The notes: generated by a model not told the origin, from the sequence alone. Shown: positions 8,215-16,865, counted from the stretch's first letter. The stretch: 38,511 nucleotides of DNA from Anaerolineae bacterium (GCA_022824565.1 JAJDZQ010000028.1:1-38511), one strand, 5' to 3'. Numbers and translations are program-made.

Positions 8215-9048
8215 ATGATTCGCCTCAAACGACGCAACACCGCCTGGCTAATCCTGATGGCCATGATCATCGGCTTGGCGCTGCTGGCGGCACCTGTTTC
8301 GGCTGCTGTGCAACTTTCGCTGATAGGCGCATTGGCTGTTGCGGTGATCGCTTCCATGATCGAGCTGGGTCCCGAGCGCGAGACCTTGCTGCAAGTGCTG
8401 CATCGGGCACCGGTGCGTCGGCGCATCACCCCCCAGGCGCGTGAGGCAGCCGAGCGAGCAGCAGCGCGCGCAGGTTACTTCAACCGCAGTGGCATCGTCA
8501 TGTTGGATATCGGTTTGATCGCCATGCAGTCTGGCGCAGAAGGCATGGCTATGCGGCGCACGCGCAATATCTCCAAAGACGATGATGGCGCGCGCCCCTT
8601 CATCACGCTTTTTGTCTTGCCCGAAGAAGCCGAACGCCAAGCCTTGATTCGCTATGAAATCTACAACCACCTGGGCGAAGAGCAATATGTTCACGAGATG
8701 AAAACCTACTTGCGAGAAGGCGAACTGAGCCTGCTTGCCGACCATCACCTGCCGCTGGCGGGCAATCGCGGAGTCGACGGCAATGGCGACTGGGACCTGC
8801 GGGTTTATGTCGACAACAGCCTCATCGGCATGCACAATCTGATGCTGGCGCCATCGGTGACCGAACGCCGCCGCCGCTTGAGTAGCGAAGGCGAAGTGGG
8901 CGAAGAGCAGCCCAGCCGCCGCCGCAACCTGGCCGATGCCGTCATCGTCGAAGAACCAGAACAGCCACAGACCGCCCAACTCAAAGACTTGCTGCAGCAG
9001 CCCAGCCAGCCCAGCCCAGCCAGACGCCGCTCGCTGCGTGGGCGCTAG
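8215..9048 (+). CDS. Membrane-anchored protein of unknown function, paralogue 1
   Basis: This 277-residue protein has two N-terminal hydrophobic segments (about residues 10-25 and 30-46), a basic linker, then a soluble domain near 85-225 rich in predicted beta strands. The C-terminal 50 residues are charged and disordered. The soluble domain matches that of the next gene: LDIGLI, a (R/Q)PF(I/V) strand, an IRYEIYN/IRFEILD strand ending in VHE/IHE, and a GDWDLRVYVD/GKWTLRIVAD strand. This makes the two genes tandem duplicates with different membrane anchors. I do not recognise the domain; the closing strands resemble immunoglobulin-like or jelly-roll folds. The two genes are 19 bases apart and likely form an operon. 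Confidence 0.75.
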   Translation: MIRLKRRNTAWLILMAMIIGLALLAAPVSAAVQLSLIGALAVAVIASMIELGPERETLLQVLHRAPVRRRITPQAREAAERAAARAGYFNRSGIVMLDIGLIAMQSGAEGMAMRRTRNISKDDDGARPFITLFVLPEEAERQALIRYEIYNHLGEEQYVHEMKTYLREGELSLLADHHLPLAGNRGVDGNGDWDLRVYVDNSLIGMHNLMLAPSVTERRRRLSSEGEVGEEQPSRRRNLADAVIVEEPEQPQTAQLKDLLQQPSQPSPARRRSLRGR

Positions 9049-9067
9049 ACACAACAAAGGCAGGCGC

Positions 9068-9895
9068 ATGTCGGACAATCGCAACACCTGGTTTCTCGCC
9101 TTTATCTTGATGGCTCTGGGCGCGGTGGCCTTGCTGGGCAACAGCTTCCCCGTCATCCTGGTGCTGCTGGGTTTGCTCTTCCTGGTGCGCCAGTTCGACT
9201 CCGACGACAGCAGCAGCAACTTGAGCAGCAGCGCCGCCGCCGACCGCTATGATTACAACTATGCGTACGAGCAAGAAGAAGACGAAGACGACTACGAGAT
9301 TTTTCATCAGCAGCCGGCCAGCGCCGAACAACGGGTGTATCGCCATGCCCTCGATTCTGTGATGCGCGTCGGGCTGAATCCGGACGAAACCGAAGTGCTG
9401 GCGGTCGATATCGGCTTGCTCACGACGCGGGGCGACAGCGAGCCGCAAGTCTACCGCACCTGGTCGCTGCCCGATGACATCGACTACATCCAGCCCTTTG
9501 TCCAGTTGCGCGTGCCGATGGCGGCGGTTGGCAGTATCCGCTTCGAGATTTTGGATGCTCGTGGCGCGCCTGTTTATATCCACGAAGACGGCTTCCAACT
9601 GCGGCGCGGACGCAACTTTTTGACGCCCAATACGCGCATGCCCCTGCACGACCAGATGGAGCTGGATGGCAAATGGACCCTGCGCATCGTGGCGGATGGC
9701 GTCGATATTGCCGAGCATCACTTTGAATATGCCGAAGCCACCAGCGCCAGCATTCGCAGGCACATGGGCGAAGACGGCGAGATCAATGCCGAGATGCAAG
9801 CGGCGATCGGCGAATCGCGCCCGGGCAAAATGTCGCTGGACGATCTCTTGGCTTTTCAAGAAGACGAAAGCGAAAGCCAGCGCAGCGCCCGCTAG
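9068..9895 (+). CDS. Membrane-anchored protein of unknown function, paralogue 2
   Basis: This 275-residue protein begins with one hairpin-like hydrophobic region (residues 8-43), followed by a serine- and aspartate-rich linker and an acidic EEDEDDYE stretch. A soluble beta-rich domain near 105-235 is homologous to that of the upstream gene. ATG 9068 is chosen because the frame upstream of it runs inside the previous gene. The C-terminal tail ends with a short MSLDDLLAFQ helix, which resembles the KDLLQQP end of its paralogue. Its stop codon overlaps the stop of the convergent PPC protein gene in the tetranucleotide CTAG. Function unknown. Confidence 0.75.
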   Translation: MSDNRNTWFLAFILMALGAVALLGNSFPVILVLLGLLFLVRQFDSDDSSSNLSSSAAADRYDYNYAYEQEEDEDDYEIFHQQPASAEQRVYRHALDSVMRVGLNPDETEVLAVDIGLLTTRGDSEPQVYRTWSLPDDIDYIQPFVQLRVPMAAVGSIRFEILDARGAPVYIHEDGFQLRRGRNFLTPNTRMPLHDQMELDGKWTLRIVADGVDIAEHHFEYAEATSASIRRHMGEDGEINAEMQAAIGESRPGKMSLDDLLAFQEDESESQRSAR

Positions 9896-11361
9896 GTCTT
9901 CTGCTCCGCCAGCACCAGCACATAAGCGCCGACTGTATTGGGGTTGCCTTCGTTGCCGCTGAATCGCCGCGCGCGGATGGTGTACATGCCGGTGCTGGGC
10001 AGCGGGTAGTTGGCGATCAGCGCATTCTGGTTGTTGCCGCCATCATCGTTGCCCGCCACCACCTCCTGCGCATTGTTCAGCAATTCCAAAAAGGCATCCA
10101 GGTTGCCATCGACGCGCGTCATGGAGATGGACACGACTTCGCCAGCGCGCCCATAAAAGACATACAGGTCGTCTGGATTGTCGGCGTTGATCTCTCCCGT
10201 AACGCTGGTGCCATAACCCAAAGTCGCGGTGTCGGGCGGCAGCTCTGCAAAAGGATTGTCCAGCCTGTCCAGCGCCAGCCGATATTCGCCGCTGGTTGCG
10301 CCGGTCGCGCCCTCGAAGCGGGTGGCGATGATGTGGTAGCGACCGTCTGCGGGGATGCGGTAATCGGCGATGCGCGCGTTTTGACCTTCGCCGCTGTCAT
10401 CATCTTCTATCAGCGATTGAAAGTCGCTATCCGCCAGCGTGACATAGGCATCGAGGTCGCCACTGGCGCCGCGCTCCAGCTCGATCGTAACCAGATCGCC
10501 CGCCTGTGCCGCGAAGCTGTAATAGCGCGCGACCTGCTGGTTATCGAGGCTGCCTGTTGCGCTTTCGCCATAGACAAGTGACAAGGGTGCCAGGCGCGTG
10601 CTGCCGCTGCCGCTGCCGGCTGTTTCTTCCAACGTGAGCACAAAGCTGCCGGCGCTGTTGTCGTAGCGCGTGGCCACGATGATATAGGTGCCGCTACGAG
10701 CGATGATCAGCGCGTCGATTTGAGCGTTGCGCGTGTCGGCGCCGGTTTGGTCGTCGTTTTGGGCGATGACGAAGCGCTCGCCATCGACAACTTGCAGATA
10801 GGGATCGAGCGAGCCCGACGAACGCAGCATGGATATCGTCAGGATGTCGCCTTGCTGCGCCTGGAATGTGTAATAGACTTCCGGGTTGACATCGCTGATC
10901 GTGCCGATGACCGAATCGCCATAGCGCAAGGTGCTGCCCCGTTCCGAAAGCACGCCTTTGCGGTTCAGCCGCAGCATATATTCGCCGGCGCTGTTGCCCA
11001 ATTGGCTTCCGAAGCGGCCGACGATGATGAAATAGCGCCCGGTGCGCGAGATGGTGAGGTCGGTCTGGACGCCCAGCCCGCCCGCCGAGTCATCTTGCCA
11101 CAGCGCCAGCTCGCCCGTCTCGTCAAAGACATAGAGCACAGGGTCCAGGTCGCCGCTGATGGCGTTCAACTCAAAGCCGATGACCTCGCCGCGCAGTCCA
11201 TCCAGGAAATAGACATCGCGCGGATTGGCATCGTCCAACTGCCCGCGGATGCTGCCATCCTGGCTGATGCCGGCCGCTTCCGCTGGCAGGTCGCGCGCTT
11301 GTGCCAGGCTGGCAAGTGGCAGCAGCAGGCTCAGAATTAAGGAATAGATCATCCTTGTCAT
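9892..11361 (-). CDS. Secreted protein with four PPC (pre-peptidase C-terminal) repeats
   Basis: This 489-residue exported protein has a signal peptide (MTRMIYS followed by a hydrophobic core ending ASLAQA) and then only PPC-type beta-sandwich repeats, four in tandem. Each repeat begins with a GxLxxxNPxxxY-like strand, has a GDLDPxLxV/GSLDPYLQV motif, a DDxxGxxNA(Q/R/L)I turn and a Y(I/H)I(I/V)xxRF closing strand. PPC domains are usually appended to secreted peptidases; here there is no catalytic domain. The protein is therefore likely a surface or periplasmic binding or adhesive protein. ATG 11361 is preferred over 11370 because a TAAAAT box ends 7 bases upstream and because this start gives the signal peptide a basic residue. 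Confidence 0.85.
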   Translation of the reverse strand: MTRMIYSLILSLLLPLASLAQARDLPAEAAGISQDGSIRGQLDDANPRDVYFLDGLRGEVIGFELNAISGDLDPVLYVFDETGELALWQDDSAGGLGVQTDLTISRTGRYFIIVGRFGSQLGNSAGEYMLRLNRKGVLSERGSTLRYGDSVIGTISDVNPEVYYTFQAQQGDILTISMLRSSGSLDPYLQVVDGERFVIAQNDDQTGADTRNAQIDALIIARSGTYIIVATRYDNSAGSFVLTLEETAGSGSGSTRLAPLSLVYGESATGSLDNQQVARYYSFAAQAGDLVTIELERGASGDLDAYVTLADSDFQSLIEDDDSGEGQNARIADYRIPADGRYHIIATRFEGATGATSGEYRLALDRLDNPFAELPPDTATLGYGTSVTGEINADNPDDLYVFYGRAGEVVSISMTRVDGNLDAFLELLNNAQEVVAGNDDGGNNQNALIANYPLPSTGMYTIRARRFSGNEGNPNTVGAYVLVLAEQKT

Positions 11362-11368
11362 ATCTCCC

Positions 11369-11374
11369 ATTTTA
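11369..11374 (-). promoter_or_regulatory. -10 box TAAAAT, probable leaderless start of the PPC gene
   Basis: On the minus strand TAAAAT is separated by 7 bases from ATG 11361. This is the same geometry as at 343-348, so a leaderless mRNA is predicted. Confidence 0.45.
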
Positions 11375-11414
11375 GCCCATTACGCTTGTGGCTACTGGCT
11401 GTACACGCCCGTGA

Positions 11415-11420
11415 TATAAT
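11415..11420 (+). promoter_or_regulatory. -10 box TATAAT, probable leaderless start of the LysM gene
   Basis: A consensus TATAAT ends 9 bases before ATG 11430. There is no room for a Shine-Dalgarno sequence, so the transcript should be leaderless or nearly so. It is divergent from the PPC gene promoter. Confidence 0.6.
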
Positions 11421-11429
11421 GCACCTGCT

Positions 11430-12296
11430 ATGATTTCTCTCGCGGATTGGCAGCGCTTGCCCGCAAGCTGTGTTTGTCTGATCGCCCTGTTGATGCTGGC
11501 GGGCGGCGGAATCTCGCGCGGGCAAGACAGCGCCAGCGACGACCTTGTGCATACCGTGGCCGCCAACGAAACACTCACATCTATCGCCGAAGTCTATGGC
11601 GTCACAGTGTCAGACTTGGTCAGCCGCAACAGCCTGGACAACCCGGACATTTTGTCGGTCGGCGAGCAGCTGCTAATTTTCACCGCGGAAGAACGGAGGC
11701 AACGGGCCGATGCCAGCCGCACAGCCACCCCCAGCGAAGCAGCGCCGATCGCTGTTGGCGCTGGTTTGTCGGCGCATATTTTGGCTGCTGTGCCACTGAC
11801 GCCGGCGGCTGTGCCCAAGGTCGATCTGACCGACCCACAGGCCGCGCTCTGCCTGATTGTGTATGCCGACCGCAATGGCAATGGCACGCGGGAAGCGGGC
11901 GAGACTCTGCTAGCCAATGCGACCATTCGGCTGCTGGATGGCGCAGGACTTGAACAGCAGCGCATCGTCAGCGCAGCCCAGCCGATTTGCCAGCGCGATC
12001 TGCCGCCGAACAACGTTCAGCTTGTGGTCAGCCCGCCGCCCGGCTACGGTTTGACGACGCCCGCGAAATGGCAAATCCAGCTGCGCGCAGGCAGCGACAT
12101 CCGCCTGGAAATCGGCGCAAGACAAGGCAAACAGACATATTCTGCGCCCGCTACTGTCGTTCCCGAAGCGACTGCTCTGCCAACAGACGACGAACCCAAT
12201 GTGCTCTATAGCTTGAGCGGTTTGCTGCTCTTGGCGCTGGCTGGTTTGGTGCTGGTCAGCGGCTTTGGGCTGGCGCTTTTTGTTCGGGCGCGCTGA
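11430..12296 (+). CDS. LysM / SdrD-B-like membrane-anchored surface protein
   Basis: This 288-residue protein has an N-terminal signal or anchor segment (about 10-27) and a LysM domain near 40-83 (HTVAANETLTSIAEVYG ... ILSVGEQLLIF) for binding peptidoglycan or related glycans. A beta domain near 135-230 carries the calcium-binding-like loop DRNGNGTREAGE, as in SdrD B repeats. A C-terminal hydrophobic helix (262-284) ends in RAR. The protein would sit on the outer face of the membrane and contact the cell wall. The stop codon overlaps the start of the next gene (TGATG), so the two are translationally coupled. The ligand and role are inferred only from the domains. Confidence 0.82.
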   Translation: MISLADWQRLPASCVCLIALLMLAGGGISRGQDSASDDLVHTVAANETLTSIAEVYGVTVSDLVSRNSLDNPDILSVGEQLLIFTAEERRQRADASRTATPSEAAPIAVGAGLSAHILAAVPLTPAAVPKVDLTDPQAALCLIVYADRNGNGTREAGETLLANATIRLLDGAGLEQQRIVSAAQPICQRDLPPNNVQLVVSPPPGYGLTTPAKWQIQLRAGSDIRLEIGARQGKQTYSAPATVVPEATALPTDDEPNVLYSLSGLLLLALAGLVLVSGFGLALFVRAR

Positions 12297-12868
12297 TGGG
12301 CTGCTTGCGAATGCTGGCGCTGGTTGGCCTTTTATTCTGCAGCGCCGTGCTCTACGGTCAAGATGTCGGGCAGATTTGCTTGCTTGCCTATGCAGATTGG
12401 GACGAAAATGGCGCGCGCGACCGGGATGAGCCCGCCTTGAACCAGGGCATCGGCGCAGACCTGCTGAATGCGCAAGGCATCACGATCGCCAGTCGCTTGC
12501 TGGTCGATTCGCCATTTGCGACCAATGGCTTGCTATGTTTTGATGAGTTGGCGGCCGGCGATTATCGTCTGCGGCTGACCAGCGCAGCCTATGCAGCCAC
12601 GACAAACATTTCCGAGAGCGCGACTGTGGTCGTGGGCGAGCCGCCACCGCGCATTGATATCGGCGTCTTGCCTCTCTTTGAAGACTCGCGCGCCCAGGCA
12701 CACAGCGCAGATCAACCAGATGGCGCCAGAGTTAGCCTGCTGTTGGCGGCCGGCGCTTTGGCCACGGCTTTGCTGTTGGCTGTCGCGACCTTTGCGCTGC
12801 TGGCAACAAATTCCACGCGCCCATTTCGCCCGCGCCCGACTATGCGGCGAGTGCGAAGGAGCGAATAA
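12296..12868 (+). CDS. SdrD-B-like domain membrane-anchored protein
   Basis: This 190-residue protein has a signal peptide (residues 1-22, ending LYGQ), one SdrD-B/Cna-B-like beta domain with the loop DWDENGARDRDE, and a C-terminal helix near 146-170 followed by a basic tail. It is a shorter relative of the upstream protein: both keep the ICL-xx-YAD start, the Asp/Asn/Gly loop and the C-terminal anchor, but this one lacks LysM. It overlaps the upstream gene by one base and is followed two bases later by the lyase-like gene, so the three form one operon. It is probably a cell-surface structural or binding partner of the LysM protein. Confidence 0.75.
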   Translation: MGCLRMLALVGLLFCSAVLYGQDVGQICLLAYADWDENGARDRDEPALNQGIGADLLNAQGITIASRLLVDSPFATNGLLCFDELAAGDYRLRLTSAAYAATTNISESATVVVGEPPPRIDIGVLPLFEDSRAQAHSADQPDGARVSLLLAAGALATALLLAVATFALLATNSTRPFRPRPTMRRVRRSE

Positions 12869-12870
12869 CG

Positions 12871-13779
12871 ATGCCGCAATCTCCCAGCCTCTTCTTCTCG
12901 ACTGCCGATTTGCAGTTGGCCCGCGACAATCTCCAACGTGAACCGGTCAGAAGCGCCTCGGTTCTGCTGGATTCGCCAGCCCCCGAGCCACTGGCAAAGG
13001 CGCAGATTCTGGCGCTACGTTATGTCCTGCGCGGGCAGCGAGAAGATGGCGATGCGGCGCTGGCAGCCTTGCGCGAGCTTGTAGCAGCCGAGGGCGCTGC
13101 ACGAGTTGCCGTGTATCAGCAAGCGCTGGGCCTGCTTTCGACCCTGGCTATGTTGCGGGATGTGCCAGGTGTAGACAATGCGCTGGATGCGGCAATCGCA
13201 AGCCTGCCGCTGCCTTTGCCCGACGATGATGTGCTGGCAACGTTCTGGGCAGCTGTGGTCGCGATGGCGCTTGGCTGCCTGCGGGCTGACGATGCCCATA
13301 TCGACCGCGCCGCCGCCACCTACCGCCGGGCAATCGACCAGCACATCCACCCCGAAGGCTACATCAGGGGCTTGGTCGACATGGAGCACAAGCTGGCTGG
13401 GCGGCACAGTTACCAACGGCAGCTTTCCGCCACCTGCGCGCTTGTCTTGATAGCGGAAATGGCCTCGCAACGCGGTCTCAACTTGTGGGCTTATGACAAA
13501 CGCGCTGTCAGCATCCATACCGCCGCCGCCTACACCCACTATTATTACTATTTTCCCGAGCGCTGGCGTTGGGGAGAGGGCTTGACGCGGGCGCACACCG
13601 AGACGGTCATGCGGCGCGAAGGCGCATTCTATGAGCTGGTCAATCGCCAACAGCCACCGCGCGGCATCGAGGCGCTATTTGCCGAGCAGCGACCACTCTT
13701 CTGTGCCTATGGCGGTGGCTTGACCACACTGACCCATGGCGCGCCCCGTCCCCAAAAACGCCGCTGGAAGTTGTGGTGA
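12871..13779 (+). CDS. Alginate-lyase-family-like alpha-helical protein
   Basis: This 302-residue protein is entirely helical and has no signal peptide. Its middle and C-terminal part follows the pattern of PF05426-type alginate lyases and related (alpha/alpha) barrels: an AIDQHIHPEGYI segment near 150-161, a YQRQLSATCALVLIAEMA helix that in lyases carries catalytic residues, then GLNLWAYD. The N-terminal STADLQLARDNL also resembles the start of these domains. No export signal is seen, which is odd for a polysaccharide lyase, so it could act on imported oligosaccharides or have lost activity. It is the third gene of the LysM/SdrD-B operon, so a role in envelope or extracellular polysaccharide turnover is plausible. 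Alternative: an uncharacterised helical protein. Confidence 0.55.
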   Translation: MPQSPSLFFSTADLQLARDNLQREPVRSASVLLDSPAPEPLAKAQILALRYVLRGQREDGDAALAALRELVAAEGAARVAVYQQALGLLSTLAMLRDVPGVDNALDAAIASLPLPLPDDDVLATFWAAVVAMALGCLRADDAHIDRAAATYRRAIDQHIHPEGYIRGLVDMEHKLAGRHSYQRQLSATCALVLIAEMASQRGLNLWAYDKRAVSIHTAAAYTHYYYYFPERWRWGEGLTRAHTETVMRREGAFYELVNRQQPPRGIEALFAEQRPLFCAYGGGLTTLTHGAPRPQKRRWKLW

Positions 13780-13881
13780 GCGGACTGTCAGTCACTCAAA
13801 GTTAAATTGAAAGCTAGTCTCTGTGTTCTCAGTAAGACCAAGAAAGTCATGCCACAAACGGGCAACGCCGATTTAATACGA
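13780..13881. other. Intergenic region, no gene
   Basis: The first part of the 323-base gap between the lyase-like gene and the metal operon contains only short unsupported ORFs. The rest holds a double hairpin (13882-13961) and the operon promoter (14034-14068). Confidence 0.5.
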
Positions 13882-13961
13882 AATCTGTAAGGGCGAAATT
13901 TGTATCGCCCACAATGCTGCAAATGTACCTGTGGGCGACTCAAGAGTCGCCCCTACAGATT
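13882..13961. repeat. REPIN-like pair of inverted hairpins
   Basis: Two GGGCGA-type hairpins face each other. The left one is GGGCGA/TCGCCC (13891-13910) and the right one GGGCGACTC/GAGTCGCCC (13933-13952). The outer ends match in inverse orientation 14 of 15 bases (13882-13896 with 13947-13961), and the inner ends match exactly over 9 bases (13905-13913 with 13930-13938). The whole block is thus a palindrome made of two palindromes, the architecture of REP doublets. Dispersed GTAGGGGCGACC-type repeats are common in Chloroflexota and cyanobacteria. It may also act as a terminator for the upstream operon. Confidence 0.65.
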
Positions 13962-14033
13962 GCGATTCTTAGCGCCGTCTCTCTGGCAAAAAACAATTTG
14001 CTGCGCTTGTCCTGAACTTGGTCACAATCACAC

Positions 14034-14068
14034 TTGACAAGATATTTAAGCTGGGCTAAAAATATAAT
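14034..14068 (+). promoter_or_regulatory. Promoter and candidate operator of the metal ABC operon
   Basis: A consensus -35 TTGACA (14034-14039) is followed by TAAAAA at 17-base spacing (14057-14062) and by TATAAT at 14063-14068 (spacing 23). Between them lies an imperfect palindrome TTTAAGCTGGGCTAAA (14045-14060), placed where a metal-dependent repressor of the DtxR/MntR or Fur type could block RNA polymerase. The Shine-Dalgarno sequence GAGGAG is at 14089-14094. The operator is inference. Confidence 0.5.
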
Positions 14069-14102
14069 TAGTATCGCTGAAATTGATTGAGGAGCATTTT
14101 CT

Positions 14103-15125
14103 ATGTCGCAACATCGCTGGCTGCTCACTTTGTGCTGGCTGCTGTTTGCCGCGCCCAGCCTGTCAGCGAGCGCCGCTTTGCCTATCGTCGCCACCACCAC
14201 GCAAGCTGCCGACCTGGCGCATATGCTCAGCGCGGGTGTCGAGGATGTGCAGATCACCCCGCTCATGGGCGCAGGTGTCGACCCGCATCTTTATCAACCG
14301 ACTGAATCGGACATTGCTGCCATGAACCAGGCGCAGATGGTCATCTACAGCGGCTTGCATCTGGAAGGGCAATTCGACACGGTCTTCGCGGCGCTGGCAG
14401 AGCAGGGCGTTTCGGTCTATGCCCTCAGCGCGCCGGTGAAATCGGCCGGTTTCGTTATCGGCGGCTTCGAGCTGTCTGACGAGCTGACGGATGTGGACGA
14501 TCCGCACTTCTGGTTCGACCCGCGCAACTGGCAGTTGACCGCGCAGGGACTCGCCAAGCGCCTGGCCATGCTCGACCCCGCCAATGCTGCCGCCTACCAA
14601 GCCAATGCCGATGCCTACAGCGAACAGCTTCAACAGCTATTCGACTGGGCAGAGGCCGGTTTGGGCTCTGTTGAGGCGGGGCAGCGCTACCTGGTTACCT
14701 CGCACGATGCTTTCCAGTATTTCGGCGCGGCATTCGGCTGGCAGATGCAAGCCATCCAGGGGCTCAGCACAGAAGACGAGGCTGGCGTCGGCGACATCCA
14801 GGCGACAGTCGACTTTGTCTTGGCGCACGAAATCCCGGTGCTCTTCGTCGAGAGCAGCGTGCCGCCCGATACCATAGAAGCGGTGGTGGCGGCATTGCGC
14901 GCGCAGGAGCACGCAACCCGCATCGGCATTCGCGAATTGTACGGCGATGCCATGGACGCGCCCGGCAGCTTCGGCGGCACATACATCGGCATGCTGGCGC
15001 AGAATGCCCTGACGATCATGCAATCGTATCAGTGCATGGGCGCCAGGGTGACCATCCCGGCCTGGCCCGCCGACCTGCTGCCAGCGCCGCCGGACGAGCT
15101 GTGGAATATCGATTGCCATGCCTGA
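14103..15125 (+). CDS. Metal ABC transporter substrate-binding protein (ZnuA/TroA/MntC type)
   Basis: This 340-residue exported cluster-9 (A-I) metal-binding protein has a signal peptide (residues 1-25). The metal ligands expected for the TroA fold are visible: H62 in VDPHLYQ, H135 in DDPHFWFD, H201 in SHDAFQYF, and an aspartate at 282 or 285. The histidine-rich loop typical of zinc-specific ZnuA is missing. The C-terminal PGSFGGTY(I)GMLAQN pattern resembles manganese/iron binders such as MntC and TroA, so Mn(II) is somewhat favoured over Zn(II). The binding protein, ATPase and two permeases are adjacent or overlapping (8 bases with the ATPase), which defines a complete uptake operon. Confidence 0.92.
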   Translation: MSQHRWLLTLCWLLFAAPSLSASAALPIVATTTQAADLAHMLSAGVEDVQITPLMGAGVDPHLYQPTESDIAAMNQAQMVIYSGLHLEGQFDTVFAALAEQGVSVYALSAPVKSAGFVIGGFELSDELTDVDDPHFWFDPRNWQLTAQGLAKRLAMLDPANAAAYQANADAYSEQLQQLFDWAEAGLGSVEAGQRYLVTSHDAFQYFGAAFGWQMQAIQGLSTEDEAGVGDIQATVDFVLAHEIPVLFVESSVPPDTIEAVVAALRAQEHATRIGIRELYGDAMDAPGSFGGTYIGMLAQNALTIMQSYQCMGARVTIPAWPADLLPAPPDELWNIDCHA

Positions 15126-15882
15126 GCCCGCCGAACTGGCGCTGGTCATCGACGATCTGACCGTCGCCTATGACCAGAAGCCCGCCATCTGGGATATTGA
15201 TCTCGAGGTGCCGCAAGGCGCGCTGATGGCGATCGTGGGTCCGAACGGCGCAGGCAAGAGCACCTTGATCAAAGCGGCGCTGAACTTGATCCCGCGGGCG
15301 GCTGGCTCGGTGCTCTTTCATGGAAAACCCTACGAAGCGGCGCGACACCTGGTTGGTTATGTGCCACAGCGAGGCAGCGTCGACTGGGATTTCCCTACTT
15401 CGGTGCTGGATGTCGTGACCATGGGGCTGTATGGCAAGCTGGGCTGGCTGCGGCGGCCGGGCCGGCGTGAACGGGCGCAGGCGCTGGCGGCGCTGGAACA
15501 GGTCGGGTTGCTCGACTATGCCGGGCGGCAGATCAGCCAGCTTTCTGGCGGGCAGCAGCAACGCACCTTCCTGGCGCGGGCATTGGTGCAAGACGCGCAG
15601 ATTTATTTTATGGACGAGCCTTTTGCCGCGGTCGATGCCACAACCGAAGCAGCCATCGTCAACATCCTGCGCGAGCTGAACAAACGCGGCCGCACCGTGC
15701 TGGTCGTACATCATGACTTGCAGACCGTGCCAGAATACTTTGATTGGCTGACCCTGCTGAATGTCGAGGTCGTTGCCTCGGGTCCTACCTGCCAGGTCTT
15801 CACGCTGGACAACCTGCAGAAGACCTATGGCGGCCGCGTGACCAGTTTGCATGGCGGGCAGGTGTTGGCGGCAGGCGGCTGA
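15118..15882 (+). CDS. Metal ABC transporter ATP-binding protein
   Basis: This 254-residue ATPase powers the metal importer. It has Walker [10 protein letters not shown] (41-49), a Q-loop in VPQRG near 82-86, signature LSGGQQQR (142-149), Walker B IYFMDEP (162-168) and the H-loop in VVHHDL near 195-200. The sequence around [15 protein letters not shown] is characteristic of Mn/Zn transporter ATPases (TroB, MntB, ZnuC). It overlaps the binding protein gene by 8 bases and is 2 bases before the permease gene. No unusual extension is present. Confidence 0.95.
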   Translation: MPEPAELALVIDDLTVAYDQKPAIWDIDLEVPQGALMAIVGPNGAGKSTLIKAALNLIPRAAGSVLFHGKPYEAARHLVGYVPQRGSVDWDFPTSVLDVVTMGLYGKLGWLRRPGRRERAQALAALEQVGLLDYAGRQISQLSGGQQQRTFLARALVQDAQIYFMDEPFAAVDATTEAAIVNILRELNKRGRTVLVVHHDLQTVPEYFDWLTLLNVEVVASGPTCQVFTLDNLQKTYGGRVTSLHGGQVLAAGG

Positions 15883-15884
15883 GC

Positions 15885-16865
15885 ATGGCAGAACGGCGCG
15901 TCTGGGCGATGATCGCGGCGCTGCTGGCGCTGGGTGTTCTGTTGGTGCCGCTGAGTCAGGCATTATTTGGCTTGCGGCTGACCTATACAGTGCGCGTGGT
16001 GGCGCTGGGCGGCTCGCTGCTGGGCGCATTGAGTGGCGCGGTGGGCTGCTTCGCGGTGCTGCGGCGAGAAAGTCTGCTGGGCGATGCGCTTTCGCACGCG
16101 GCGCTACCCGGCGTGGCGGTCGGTTTTTTGTTGGCGGGCAGGCAGCTGGGCGCATTGCTGGTTGGCGCGGGCATCGCCAGTTGGTTGGGTTTGCGTTTGG
16201 TGGCGGCTATCTTGCGGACGACGCGCATCAAACAAGACGCGGCCTTGGGCATCGTGCTGGCGAGCTTTTTTGCGGCGGGCATCGCTTTGCTGACCTATAT
16301 CCAATCGCTGCCCGAAGCCAGTCAGGCTGGTCTGGACAGCTTCATATTTGGGCAGGCTGCCGCCATCATAGCAAGCGATATCGCGCTGCTGGGGGCTGTG
16401 GGACTGGCTGTGACGCTCGTGCTGGCGCTGTTGTGGAAAGAATTCAAATTGATCACCTTCGATGCCGAATTCGCCAGCGCCGGCGGCTTGCGCGGCGGCC
16501 TGATCGATGCGCTGCTTTCGACGCTTATCGTCGTCACCATCGTGCTGGGGTTGCAGCTGGCTGGCGTAATCCTGATGGTCGGCATGTTGATCGCGCCAGC
16601 CATCGCCGCCCGACAATGGACGCATTCGCTGGAGCAGATGGTTGTGCTGGCTGCTGCATTGGGCGCATTTGCCGGTGGCAGCGGCGCAGTCATCAGCGCG
16701 CTGGACAGTGATATCCCCACGGGACCGATGATTATCGTGGTGGCTTTCGCCTTGGTCGCGCTGTCGATTACACTGGCGCCGGGGCGGGGCGTGCTGTGGA
16801 GGCAACTGCGTCAACGCGAAAACCGCCGGCATTTTCGTTCTCGCCGATTGGAGACTGGCGCATGA
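15885..16865 (+). CDS. Metal ABC transporter permease 1 (ABC-3 / TroC-D family)
   Basis: This 326-residue integral membrane protein belongs to the ABC-3 permease family and has about eight to nine hydrophobic helices. Family motifs are visible: LLGDALSHAALPGVA near residue 65, the KQDAALGI segment near 112, DSFIFGQA near 147, and the WKEFKLITFD coupling region near 185. ATG 15885 is chosen because the open frame upstream lies inside the ATPase gene. The short cytoplasmic C-terminus is basic. The stop overlaps the start of the second permease in ATGA, so the two are translationally coupled and likely form a heterodimeric channel. Confidence 0.93.
   Translation: MAERRVWAMIAALLALGVLLVPLSQALFGLRLTYTVRVVALGGSLLGALSGAVGCFAVLRRESLLGDALSHAALPGVAVGFLLAGRQLGALLVGAGIASWLGLRLVAAILRTTRIKQDAALGIVLASFFAAGIALLTYIQSLPEASQAGLDSFIFGQAAAIIASDIALLGAVGLAVTLVLALLWKEFKLITFDAEFASAGGLRGGLIDALLSTLIVVTIVLGLQLAGVILMVGMLIAPAIAARQWTHSLEQMVVLAAALGAFAGGSGAVISALDSDIPTGPMIIVVAFALVALSITLAPGRGVLWRQLRQRENRRHFRSRRLETGA

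Noticed and set aside
15744-15884. Longer N-terminus for permease 1
   Set aside because: This open frame lies inside the ATPase gene and does not resemble a permease; ATG 15885 gives the standard start.
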